14,847 nt of DNA, taken from contig JAMCVO010000315.1 in the NCBI GenBank assembly GCA_023475715.1, forward strand, positions 1 through 14,847, given 5' to 3'. This DNA is from Actinomycetota bacterium (GTDB lineage Bacteria > Actinomycetota > Humimicrobiia > Humimicrobiales > Humimicrobiaceae). Both the position numbers and the translations under genes were made by a program. The notes below the pieces were generated by a model. The model made no database searches. It worked only from the letters and a program-made list of their open reading frames with translations, and had not been told where the DNA came from. Every line of letters starts with the position of its first letter. Position 1 is the stretch's first letter. Below, piece by piece: positions 6,757 to 14,270 of the stretch.

Positions 6757-7197
6757 CTAATTACTTAAATCCTCCAAATCATTTAAGATATCTTCCGCGT
6801 GTCTTGCAGGGTTCACCATTGGATAGGCTTTCTCAATTATTCCCTCGGGATTAATAAGATATGAAACTCTCTTGGTAATAATTCCACCTGCGTAATATTT
6901 CTTTATAACCTCTTTCCCCGGATCCGAAAGAAGAATAATGGGAAGATTATATTGATCTGCAAATTTTTTGTGACTTAATGGTGAGTCCGGGCTTATTCCT
7001 ATAACTTTTGCATTAAGCTTTGCAAATTTATCAATATTATCCCTAAAATTTTTTGCTTCGGTTGTGCAGCCGGGGCTATTATCCCTGGGGTAAAAATAGA
7101 TTACTATCCATCTGCCTTTATAGTCATCTAATTTATGCAATTTATTATTTTGATCTGTTAACTCAAAATCGGGAGCTTTAATTTTTTCTTTTAACAT
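6757..7197 (-). CDS. bcp: Peroxiredoxin of the BCP/PrxQ family
   Basis: This 146-residue cytoplasmic thiol peroxidase reduces hydrogen peroxide and organic hydroperoxides using electrons from thioredoxin or a similar thiol. The start PDFELTDQN and the active site FYPRDNSPGCTTEAKNFRD are diagnostic, with peroxidatic Cys44, Thr/Ser preceding and Arg in FRD. PrxQ members often have a resolving cysteine five residues after the peroxidatic one; here Cys44 is the only cysteine in the protein, so it must act as a 1-Cys enzyme. The C-terminus (SYLINPEGIIEKAY) is standard and the length is slightly short but normal. The ATG at 7197 has AGAAGG about 7 bases upstream. It is probably transcribed on its own. 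It suits an anaerobe or microaerophile that meets occasional oxygen. Confidence 0.93.
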   Translation of the reverse strand: MLKEKIKAPDFELTDQNNKLHKLDDYKGRWIVIYFYPRDNSPGCTTEAKNFRDNIDKFAKLNAKVIGISPDSPLSHKKFADQYNLPIILLSDPGKEVIKKYYAGGIITKRVSYLINPEGIIEKAYPMVNPARHAEDILNDLEDLSN

Positions 7198-7228
7198 ATA
7201 AATACCTTCTATTGTATCTCCATCTGTT

Positions 7229-7486
7229 TTAAATCCAGATATTATTTTTTTTATAAATTTCTCCTAAGTAATAGTTATAAACTTTATTTATTTCCTCCCA
7301 AAAAAGTACCTCATAAAAATAAGCTTCATCTTCGATTTCAATTAATGTCTGTATGCTGGTACCTTTTTCGAATTCCCTGAAGAATAATATTCTTTTGGAA
7401 ACAACGTTTAAGATATATTGATAAGCTTTAGATGCCTCCGAAGAGGGAGGAATTTTTTCATAATAAATTTTTGAACTGTATATTTT
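7229..7486 (-). pseudogene. 85-codon open frame without a start codon, unknown
   Basis: Between in-frame stops at 7487-7489 and 7229-7231 the minus strand reads 85 residues that look coding: charged and aromatic, with segments such as ASKAYQYILNVVSKRILFFREF and EIEDEAYFYEVLFWEEINKVYNYY. There is no ATG, GTG or TTG in the whole frame, so it is either the remnant of a gene whose 5' end was lost or a chance open frame. I do not recognise the family. It lies on the same strand and directly upstream of the peroxiredoxin. The predicted peptide is mostly helical, with no metal motif and no signal peptide. Confidence 0.35.
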
Positions 7487-7651
7487 TTATTTCTCTTTTC
7501 ATCTTTACACTGTTTATTCTAAGAACCTATACCTTTTATAAGTGAAGTCTTTATGAAAATTTATAAGATTAAAATATTATTATAGCGATTATAGATTTAA
7601 ACATATGATACATTAACAGCATTTAGTCTAGTTTTTTAGATATAAAAGTAG

Positions 7652-7688
7652 GGCTTTTTAGCTGGTCATTGGACCAGTCAGCCTTTTT
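7652..7688 (+). terminator. Terminator-like hairpin upstream of the PP2C gene
   Basis: CTGGTC (7662-7667) and GACCAG (7672-7677) form a perfect 6-bp stem with an ATTG loop. Outside it, GGCT (7652-7655) can pair with AGCC (7680-7683) across an internal loop. Five T residues (7684-7688) follow at once, so on the plus strand it has the form of an intrinsic terminator. No plus-strand gene lies upstream in the gap, so it could be an attenuator in a long leader of the phosphatase-kinase operon, or the end of an unannotated small RNA. Confidence 0.45.
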
Positions 7689-7732
7689 GAAATGCTGAAA
7701 TTAAAATATTTTATTAATGCTCACTTATAACA

Positions 7733-7738
7733 TATAAT
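7733..7738 (+). promoter_or_regulatory. -10 box placed for a leaderless PP2C transcript
   Basis: A perfect TATAAT ends 6 bases before the A of the PP2C start codon (7745), so transcription would begin at or within a base or two of the ATG. The hexamer 17 bases upstream, TTTATT (7710-7715), is a poor -35. No Shine-Dalgarno sequence is present before this ATG, which fits leaderless initiation. Confidence 0.35.
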
Positions 7739-7744
7739 TAGCCA

Positions 7745-8455
7745 ATGGAATACTTTGCGGCAACTGATATAGGAAATTATCGGAATAAAAACGAAGATTT
7801 TTATTTTTGTAACGATAATTTATTCATAGTTGCTGATGGAATGGGTGGACACAAAGCCGGGGAAATTGCCAGCAGAACCGCAGTGGAAAATTTTGTGGAA
7901 CACTTTCAAAATAGCCTCAAAAATAATTCCCCAAATATCCGGGAATCTATGATTACAAGTATAAATTTTGCCAATAGTAAGATATTAAACCTTTCACAGG
8001 GAAAAGAAGATTATTACGGCATGGGGACTACTTTTACGGGGTGCTATATCAAAGACAATAAAGCACATGTTATACATGTCGGGGATAGCAGACTTTACCT
8101 AAAAAACAGCAGAGAATTCAAATTATTAACTTCAGACCATACAATAGTCGGTGAACTGTTCAGGAAAGGCCTGCTTACATATGCGGATACATTCAACCAT
8201 CCTCAAAGGAATTATCTTACGAATGTTTTAGGTAGTGGGAATGAATTAACTTCCGATTATTTTTCTCTTGAATTAGAAGAAAATGACATTATCCTTCTCT
8301 GTTCGGATGGGCTTAATTCAATGTTAAGGGATAATTTTATTTTAAAGATTATAAAACAATTCAAGAACCCGGAAAAAATTACAAAAAAATTGATTTACTG
8401 GGCAAAAAATAAAGGCGGACTTGATAATATAACAATCATTTCAATAAAGATTTAG
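7745..8455 (+). CDS. prpC: PP2C-family Ser/Thr protein phosphatase
   Basis: This 236-residue cytoplasmic, metal-dependent phosphatase reverses phosphorylation by the PASTA kinase encoded next to it. All PP2C motifs are present in order: TDIGNYRNKNED (residues 7-18), VADGMGGHKAGE (29-40, metal ligand Asp31), GMGTTF (92-97), HVGDSRLY (111-118), LTSDHT (128-133), LLCSDGL (184-190, Asp188) and GGLDNIT (224-230, Asp227). The length is typical of PrpC/Stp enzymes. The start at 7745 fits the family N-terminus, although there is no ribosome site before it. The kinase begins 31 bases after the stop, so the two form an operon, as in many Gram-positive bacteria. The usual rlmN or rsgA neighbours of that operon are not here. 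Confidence 0.95.
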   Translation: MEYFAATDIGNYRNKNEDFYFCNDNLFIVADGMGGHKAGEIASRTAVENFVEHFQNSLKNNSPNIRESMITSINFANSKILNLSQGKEDYYGMGTTFTGCYIKDNKAHVIHVGDSRLYLKNSREFKLLTSDHTIVGELFRKGLLTYADTFNHPQRNYLTNVLGSGNELTSDYFSLELEENDIILLCSDGLNSMLRDNFILKIIKQFKNPEKITKKLIYWAKNKGGLDNITIISIKI

Positions 8456-8486
8456 ATTACAATGAATTTTTAGCGTATAGGAATTT

Positions 8487-10373
8487 ATGCAGAAAAATGA
8501 AAAAAATAATCTAGATAGGCAGGACAGTGGCATTTCAGACAGCAGACTTGCAGGAATCCTGATTGCAGACAGATACAGGATCGTTGAAAAAATCGCATCA
8601 GGGGGGATGGCTGATGTCTATCTTGGTTATGATTCAAAACTGGAAAGAAAGGTTGCTGTAAAAATTTTACATGAAAATTATGCAAGCAGCAGGAATTTCG
8701 TAAACAGGTTTAAAAGTGAAGCTCAAATTCTGTCAAAACTTAATAATCCGAATATCGTAATGGTATATGACTGGGGAGAATTTGAAGGTTTATATTTTAT
8801 AGCAATGGAATATATACAGGGTGAAAGTTTAAAGGAAATCATAGAAAAAAAAGGCGCTTTAAATCCTGAAACAATAGTAAACTATACGATGCAAATATGT
8901 AATGCACTTGAAATAGCACATAATAACAATCTAATCCACCGGGATATAAAACCTCAAAACATATTGATAACTGCCGAAGGTAAGGTAAAAGTTGCAGATT
9001 TTGGAATTGCAAAATCAACTATGGCCGATATAACAAAAACTATGAATATCGTAGGTACGGCTCATTACATTTCACCCGAGCAAGCCCAGGGTAAAGTCCT
9101 TGACTTGCGAACAGATATTTATTCCTTAGGTATTGTTATGTACGAAATGCTTACAGCAGATCTTCCGTTTAGAGGAGGCAACTCCATAGATATAAGCCTA
9201 AGGCATATAAGTGAGCAGCCTACTTTGCCTTCAAAAATAATATTTAACGTACCTGAAAAACTGGAAAAAATAATAATGAAATGCCTGGAGAAAAATCCTT
9301 CATACAGGTATCCTTCCATAACTTCTTTAAAAAAAGACCTTCAAAACTTTATTGATAAAAAGCCGCTGATAATAGAAAAAAGAATACCTGATGAGAATCA
9401 TATAAAAAACTGGACGATTAATTTTTCAAAATCAAGAAGAGCAAAAGTTTTATGGACATTTCTTTCTTTTAATGTCGTTTTTATGGTTCTATTTGCAGTA
9501 TTTTTAACATTGTTTCTGACTATTAATTCAAGATATGAAAATATAAAAACAGAAATTGGTTTCATAGTTGTTCCTCCCATAGAAAGAATAAATGTCAACG
9601 AGGCTAAAGCGATAGTCTCAACCTATGGTTTAAACTTAGTTATAAAAGGTTCAGAATTCAATTCGAATATAAACCAAAACTATATTATCAGCCAGGACCC
9701 TCAGCCTGGTAATAAGATACCAAAAAATAGCAGCGTAGGCATAATACTAAGCAAAGGACCTGAAACAGTATCAATTAAAGTTCCTAACCTTATCAGCTTA
9801 ACCAAAGAAGAAGCAATCAAAATCATTGAGGATTTGGGCTTAAAAGTTGGGAGCATTTCCGAAGAAAACAGTTCTGCCTTTGTAAAAGGCATCATTACTG
9901 CCCAAAGTCCCGAATATAACGAAGAAATAGATAAGAATTCTATAATAAACCTTATAGTCAGCTCTGGCAGTAAAATTTTGACTATCCCCAATTTGATAGG
10001 CTTGGATTTTCTGTATGCAAAGTCTCAGATTGAAATGCTTGGTCTTAAGGTAAGTACCAGCAGAATGACTGATGCAGCGAGTTCTCCGGGTATACTACTT
10101 GCATTAAATCCACCACCAGGTTCACAGGTCGAGGAAAACAGTATCGTAGAACTGATAATAGCAACGAATCTTGAATTTATTCCTACGCCGGACCTGATTG
10201 GCATGAGTCTTCCGAATGCAGTGAATTTATTAAATGAAAAAGGTATCTTATTTGAAATTAGCTATACAAAAACCGACTATTCTGTTCAGAAAGACACTAT
10301 CCTTGAACAGGACCCTCAACCAGGTGCGGCCATACAACCAGGCGGTCCAATGATTTTATTTGTCGGAAAATAA
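8487..10373 (+). CDS. prkC: PASTA-domain Ser/Thr protein kinase (PknB/PrkC type)
   Basis: This 628-residue single-pass membrane kinase phosphorylates proteins of growth, cell-wall synthesis and dormancy exit in response to peptidoglycan fragments. Residues about 30-290 are the kinase: glycine loop IASGGMADVYLG, Lys59 in VAVKIL, catalytic HRDIKPQN (151-158), DFG (171-173), an activation loop with several Thr residues, and GTAHYISPEQ (190-199). A basic juxtamembrane stretch (KSRRAK) precedes one membrane helix at about 322-346. Outside the cell are four PASTA repeats, about 357-424, 427-494, 497-559 and 564-628, each with the 'P.L.G....A...L...GL' pattern and a DPQPG or similar turn. TAGGAA lies just before the ATG at 8487. 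The number of PASTA repeats varies between lineages; four is within range. The 3' end overlaps accA tail to tail. Confidence 0.95.
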   Translation: MQKNEKNNLDRQDSGISDSRLAGILIADRYRIVEKIASGGMADVYLGYDSKLERKVAVKILHENYASSRNFVNRFKSEAQILSKLNNPNIVMVYDWGEFEGLYFIAMEYIQGESLKEIIEKKGALNPETIVNYTMQICNALEIAHNNNLIHRDIKPQNILITAEGKVKVADFGIAKSTMADITKTMNIVGTAHYISPEQAQGKVLDLRTDIYSLGIVMYEMLTADLPFRGGNSIDISLRHISEQPTLPSKIIFNVPEKLEKIIMKCLEKNPSYRYPSITSLKKDLQNFIDKKPLIIEKRIPDENHIKNWTINFSKSRRAKVLWTFLSFNVVFMVLFAVFLTLFLTINSRYENIKTEIGFIVVPPIERINVNEAKAIVSTYGLNLVIKGSEFNSNINQNYIISQDPQPGNKIPKNSSVGIILSKGPETVSIKVPNLISLTKEEAIKIIEDLGLKVGSISEENSSAFVKGIITAQSPEYNEEIDKNSIINLIVSSGSKILTIPNLIGLDFLYAKSQIEMLGLKVSTSRMTDAASSPGILLALNPPPGSQVEENSIVELIIATNLEFIPTPDLIGMSLPNAVNLLNEKGILFEISYTKTDYSVQKDTILEQDPQPGAAIQPGGPMILFVGK

Positions 10374-11354
10374 GTCTTGCGATGATGCTGCTAAAAATCC
10401 CATAGTTTCAAATTTTTGTGCTCTTTGTTCTTTTAGTTTTTTGCCGTCTGTGCCTTTAAATTTATCAAGAGCAAGCACCAGGTATCTTTTTAAGATTCTT
10501 ATCATTCTGACCGGATCAGTCTGTGCACCGCCCATTGGTTCAAATATTATCCTGTCAATTACTCCCATACGCAACAAACTCCTTGAAGTTAATTTTAATG
10601 CGCGTGCAGCAAGTTTTGAACCACTGGGGTCCTTCCAGAGAATTGCTGCGCAACCTTCAGGTGAAATTACTGAATAAGTTGAATTTTCAAGCATCATGAC
10701 GTAATTCCCTACTGCAAGAGCAAGTGCCCCTCCGCTTCCGCCTTCACCAATCAATACTGCTATCACCGGCACTTCGAGCTCAAACATGTTTAACAAACTT
10801 TTGGCTATAGCGCTTGCCTGCCCGGAATCTTCAGCCTCAAGCGCTGCATATGCCCCAGGGGTGTCAATTAATGTAATTATCGGAAAGCCAAACCTGTCTG
10901 CAAGCTGCATAACCCTCTGGGATTTCCTGTATCCTTGAGGCATGCTCATTCCAAAATTAAATTCCACCCTTTCTTTTATATCTTTGCCTTTGTTATGCCC
11001 AATAACCGCAACTGTTGTGCCATTTAATTTTCCCAGCCCTGCGGTTATCGATTTATCCTCTGCTGTTTGCCTGTCACCAGAAAGTTCGACAAAATCTTCA
11101 AAAATATTACTTATATAATCTGGCGTATGCGGCCTGTTTTCATTCCTTGAAAGCTCAACGATTTTCCAGGTTTTGATCGCTTCCTTCTCAACCTTTTTGT
11201 AGTTTTCAATTTTTTCCGCAAGCTCTTTTTCTGCATCATTGAAATGAACACCACTAAAATGGGATATCCTTTTTAGTTTCTCCAGCTTAAAAAAAGATCT
11301 TAGTGTTTCTTTGAAATAATTTTTTGGAATTTCCTTTATTTCATTTAAATCCAT
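10356..11354 (-). CDS. accA: Acetyl-CoA carboxylase carboxyltransferase subunit alpha
   Basis: With AccD this forms the carboxyltransferase that moves CO2 from biotin-BCCP to acetyl-CoA, giving malonyl-CoA, the committed step of fatty-acid synthesis. The 332-residue protein has a helical N-terminus (about 1-90) and the crotonase-like core: EDKSITAGLGKLNG, NFGMSMPQGYRKSQRVMQLA, ITLIDTPGAYAALEAEDSGQ, IGEGGSGGALALAVG and STYSVISPEGCAAILW, all hallmark AccA segments. The length fits the family (about 310-330). It starts 34 bases after accD and is probably the last gene of the operon. Its last 18 bases overlap the end of the oppositely transcribed kinase gene, and no terminator hairpin is evident between them. 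Confidence 0.96.
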   Translation of the reverse strand: MDLNEIKEIPKNYFKETLRSFFKLEKLKRISHFSGVHFNDAEKELAEKIENYKKVEKEAIKTWKIVELSRNENRPHTPDYISNIFEDFVELSGDRQTAEDKSITAGLGKLNGTTVAVIGHNKGKDIKERVEFNFGMSMPQGYRKSQRVMQLADRFGFPIITLIDTPGAYAALEAEDSGQASAIAKSLLNMFELEVPVIAVLIGEGGSGGALALAVGNYVMMLENSTYSVISPEGCAAILWKDPSGSKLAARALKLTSRSLLRMGVIDRIIFEPMGGAQTDPVRMIRILKRYLVLALDKFKGTDGKKLKEQRAQKFETMGFLAASSQDLFSDK

Positions 11355-11388
11355 TTTTTATACCAGCTTTTATGTAAAAATTTATAGT

Positions 11389-12180
11389 TTAATTTCTAAA
11401 TAATTTTAATAATCGGGCTAAATTATCCTTTATATCTTTTCTTTCAATAATCATATCTAACTGCCCATTTTTTAAATTTCTTTCGGCGCTTCCAAAATCA
11501 GATGGCAGAGGTTTTTTTATTGTCTGTTCAACAACTCTGGGTCCCGCGAAACAAAAAAGAGTCCCGGGTTCAGAAATTATTATATCCGCAACTGTTGCAA
11601 AACTTGCACTTACCCCGCCTGTAGTAGGGTTTGTGATTATACAAATATATGGTATTTTACTTTCCCTTAACCTGTTTATGCATGAGACTGTTTTTGCCAT
11701 CTGCATCAGTGACATTATTCCTTCCTGCATTCTAGCCCCGCCTGAAGCACAAAATATAATCAAAGGCAGCTTATTGGCAATACTGTAATCAGCAATAATT
11801 TTAATCTTTTCGCCAACTACGCTTCCCATACTTCCACCCATGAAACTAAAATCCATAACTCCCAGGGATGTCTTAAAACCATTTATTCTTGCATCACCCA
11901 CAACAATGGCTTCATTTAATCCTGATTTTAACCTGGCTTCCTTCAGTCTTGAGCTATATGACTTCAGGTCGTAAAAATTCAAAAAATCTGCTGAATTTAA
12001 ATCCTGGGCAATTTCATTAAAGCTGCCTTCATCGGAAGTAATTTGTATCCTTTCTCTGGCACCAATATAACTGTGATAACTGCAGTTAGGGCATACGTTC
12101 AAATTTATCAGAAATTCATCCGGATTAATCTCTTTATTACAGCTCTTGCATTTAATCTTTTCCAATAGCTTTTTATCCAT
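11389..12180 (-). CDS. accD: Acetyl-CoA carboxylase carboxyltransferase subunit beta
   Basis: Partner of AccA in the carboxyltransferase. The 263-residue protein begins with the AccD zinc ribbon (Cys11, Cys14, Cys30, Cys33), which can also bind nucleic acid in E. coli. The crotonase-like core follows, with GVMDFSFMGGSMGSVVGEK, FCASGGARMQEG and ITNPTTGGVSASFA, then the family end segment GPRVVEQTIKKPLP. The length is slightly short of the usual 280-300. It starts 13 bases after the fabF stop, so it is co-transcribed with it. No Shine-Dalgarno sequence is visible before the ATG at 12180. Confidence 0.96.
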   Translation of the reverse strand: MDKKLLEKIKCKSCNKEINPDEFLINLNVCPNCSYHSYIGARERIQITSDEGSFNEIAQDLNSADFLNFYDLKSYSSRLKEARLKSGLNEAIVVGDARINGFKTSLGVMDFSFMGGSMGSVVGEKIKIIADYSIANKLPLIIFCASGGARMQEGIMSLMQMAKTVSCINRLRESKIPYICIITNPTTGGVSASFATVADIIISEPGTLFCFAGPRVVEQTIKKPLPSDFGSAERNLKNGQLDMIIERKDIKDNLARLLKLFRN

Positions 12181-12193
12181 AACTTTTAATTTT

Positions 12194-13453
12194 TTAATTT
12201 ATATATTTTTTAAATCCAAGTGTTACATTATGTCCGCCAAAGCCCATAGAGTTTGAAAGTGCAATATTAACCTTTTTGGTTATACTTACATTTGGAGTAT
12301 AATTCAAATCGCATTTTTCATCCTGGTTTTCAAGATTTATAGTAGGTGGAATTATATCATTTTTTACAGCAAGGATGGCTGCTACGGCTTCGATTGCGCC
12401 TGCAGCTCCAAGGCAATGTCCGTGCATTGATTTTGTGGAGCTGACGTTTAATTTATCAGCATATTCTCCAAAACATTTTCTTATGGCCACACTTTCTACA
12501 ATATCATTTAGCGGAGTAGACGTTCCATGAGCATTAAGATAATCAACCTGATCCAGACCTATATTTCCTTCTTTAAGGCAGTTCTTTATGCATCTTACAA
12601 CGTTTGTACCTGATTCTTCAAGTGCAGTCATATGATATGCCTCTCCTGATAATCCGTAACCAAAAATTTCTCCATATATCCTGGCACCTCGCTTCAGGGC
12701 ATAATCAAGTTCTTCAAGAATCAAAATACCGCTTCCTTCTCCCATTACAAAACCATCCCTATCCCTGTCAAAAGGTCTGGATGCTCTTTGAGGTTCGTCA
12801 TTTCTGGTGGACATCGCATTCATACTTGAAAATCCAGCCATTCCAATAGGAGTTATTGAAGCTTCACTTCCTCCGGATATCATTACAGTTGCAGCTCCTC
12901 TTTTAATAATCTCGAAAGCATCTCCTATTGAATTTGAACCTGCTGCACAAGCAGTTGTAACTGTACTTACAGGACCTTTTGCTCCCGATATTATTGATGC
13001 CTGAGCGGCTGCCATGTTGCATATCATCATCGGGATCAAGAATGGGCTGACCCTGTCAGCACCTCGTTCAAGCAATATTTTATGTTGAGTCTCAAGTGTT
13101 GCCAGTCCTCCGACCCCGCTGCCGATATATACACCCACATCATTTTCATTTTCACCGGTTATTTTAAGCCCTGAGTCTTCCAGGGCAAGAACTGTAGCTG
13201 CCACTGCAAACTGCGCAAATCTATCCATTCTTTTTACAGCTTTTGCATCCATGAAATTTCTTGGGTCAAAATCCTTTATCTGAGCTGCTATCTTTGAAGC
13301 AATTTTTTCAACATCAAAAGTTTCGATTCTGCTGACACCTGACTTTCCTGAAATTATATTATTCCAGAATTGGCCGATTCCGGTACCTACAGATGTCACA
13401 ACTCCCATGCCGGTAATTACCACTCTTCTCTCGTTTTTTTCCGCACTCACCAT
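12194..13453 (-). CDS. fabF: Beta-ketoacyl-ACP synthase II
   Basis: FabF elongates acyl-ACP by condensing it with malonyl-ACP in type II fatty-acid synthesis. The 419-residue protein (usual length about 410) has the complete thiolase-fold triad: Cys169 in TTACAAGSN, His309 in NAHGTSTPLND and His346 in KSMHGHCLGAAG, plus the C-terminal GFGGHN loop that gates the acyl pocket. The glycine-rich start RRVVITGMGVVTSVG is standard. The ATG at 13453 has GAGGT about 12 bases upstream, a long spacing. It sits between fabG (53 bases upstream) and accD (13 bases downstream). An acpP gene often occurs before fabF; the 53-base gap is too short for one. KAS II (FabF) is preferred over KAS I by context. Confidence 0.96.
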   Translation of the reverse strand: MVSAEKNERRVVITGMGVVTSVGTGIGQFWNNIISGKSGVSRIETFDVEKIASKIAAQIKDFDPRNFMDAKAVKRMDRFAQFAVAATVLALEDSGLKITGENENDVGVYIGSGVGGLATLETQHKILLERGADRVSPFLIPMMICNMAAAQASIISGAKGPVSTVTTACAAGSNSIGDAFEIIKRGAATVMISGGSEASITPIGMAGFSSMNAMSTRNDEPQRASRPFDRDRDGFVMGEGSGILILEELDYALKRGARIYGEIFGYGLSGEAYHMTALEESGTNVVRCIKNCLKEGNIGLDQVDYLNAHGTSTPLNDIVESVAIRKCFGEYADKLNVSSTKSMHGHCLGAAGAIEAVAAILAVKNDIIPPTINLENQDEKCDLNYTPNVSITKKVNIALSNSMGFGGHNVTLGFKKYIN

Positions 13454-13506
13454 ATTTTCTTTATACCTCGTTTCTTATCTATACTATAAAAATAAATATA
13501 TTCTTT

Positions 13507-14253
13507 CTATATACCCATTCCGCCATCAAGATTTAATACCGCACCCGTCATATAATCAGAATCTTTGCTTGCAAGAAACAATGCTGTCACTGCAACATCT
13601 TCCGGGCTGCCAAGCTTTCCGGTCGGAATCGAAGTTAGAAGCTTTTCCTTAATTTTTTCATCAAGTTTTCCTGTCATTTCCGTTTCAATATATCCCGGTG
13701 CAATAGCGTTTACCATTACGTTTCTGCTGGCAACCTCCCTGGCAAGAGATTTTGTAAGGCCTATAATCCCTGCTTTCGATGCAGAGTAATTGCACTGGCC
13801 GGCATTTCCCCTGATTCCTACGATAGAAGATATGCTTATGATTTTTCCGCTCCTTTTTTTGATCATGTGCCTGATAACACTTTTTGAGCAAATAAAAGAA
13901 CCAGTAAGATTGATATCTATTACTATTTTCCAGTCCTCAAGACTCATTCGCATAATCAGATTATCCCGTGTTATTCCGGCATTATTTACCAGAACATCTA
14001 TGGACTGATGTTTGGCAGCAATTTCATCAAGAGTTTTTTCAACCTCAGGTTCATCTGTAACATTAACATTTCTATAAAAAACTTTTTCTTTGCCATATAC
14101 TGAAGACAGCTCAGTTACAGCAGTATCACCCTGGCTCTGATTTATATCAAAAATATATACTGTTGCTCCTTCCTGCAGGAAGCACTGACTTATTTTCTTG
14201 CCGATACCTGCTGCTCCTCCGGTTATAACACATATTTTATTTTCAAGCTTCAT
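13507..14253 (-). CDS. fabG: 3-oxoacyl-ACP reductase
   Basis: FabG reduces 3-oxoacyl-ACP to (R)-3-hydroxyacyl-ACP with NADPH. The 248-residue short-chain dehydrogenase has the cofactor loop TGGAAGIGKK (11-20), VNNAG (89-93), Asn115 in DINLTG, Ser143 in SISSIVG, Tyr156 and Lys160 in NYSASKAG, and APGYIETEM. These are the full SDR tetrad and the FabG fingerprint. The ATG at 14253 is chosen because AAAGGA lies a few bases before it and the product starts MKLENKICVITGG; a TTG at 14268 would add five residues (MERKY) made from the ribosome site itself. The start lies 17 bases after the fabD stop. The fab genes are probably co-transcribed with accD and accA. Confidence 0.96.
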   Translation of the reverse strand: MKLENKICVITGGAAGIGKKISQCFLQEGATVYIFDINQSQGDTAVTELSSVYGKEKVFYRNVNVTDEPEVEKTLDEIAAKHQSIDVLVNNAGITRDNLIMRMSLEDWKIVIDINLTGSFICSKSVIRHMIKKRSGKIISISSIVGIRGNAGQCNYSASKAGIIGLTKSLAREVASRNVMVNAIAPGYIETEMTGKLDEKIKEKLLTSIPTGKLGSPEDVAVTALFLASKDSDYMTGAVLNLDGGMGI

Positions 14254-14270
14254 ATATTTCCTTTCCAATT

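Larger units (their letters stand above)
7198..7744. other. 547-base gap between divergent peroxiredoxin and PP2C genes
   Basis: The part nearest the peroxiredoxin holds the startless minus-strand frame described separately (7229-7486). Within it, CCTCC (7435-7439) and GGAGG (7446-7450) form a short inverted repeat with a 6-base loop. The rest (7487-7744) is very AT-rich. It contains a weak promoter candidate on the plus strand (TTTACA 7504-7509, 18 bases, TATACC 7528-7533), the hairpin at 7652-7688, and the -10 box at 7733-7738. I see no tRNA, repeat array or other gene. Confidence 0.5.

Noticed and set aside
7435..7450. CCTCC/GGAGG hairpin or plus-strand ribosome site
   Set aside because: The stem is only 5 bp and has no T tract, and no plus-strand start codon follows GGAGG at a usable distance.
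9119..9991. Several minus-strand frames within the PASTA kinase gene
   Set aside because: They are hydrophobic shadows of a long, well-supported gene with no start signals or motifs of their own.
13685..13891. Minus-strand 68-codon frame within fabG
   Set aside because: It is an out-of-frame reading of the fabG catalytic region; fabG itself is complete with all active-site residues.
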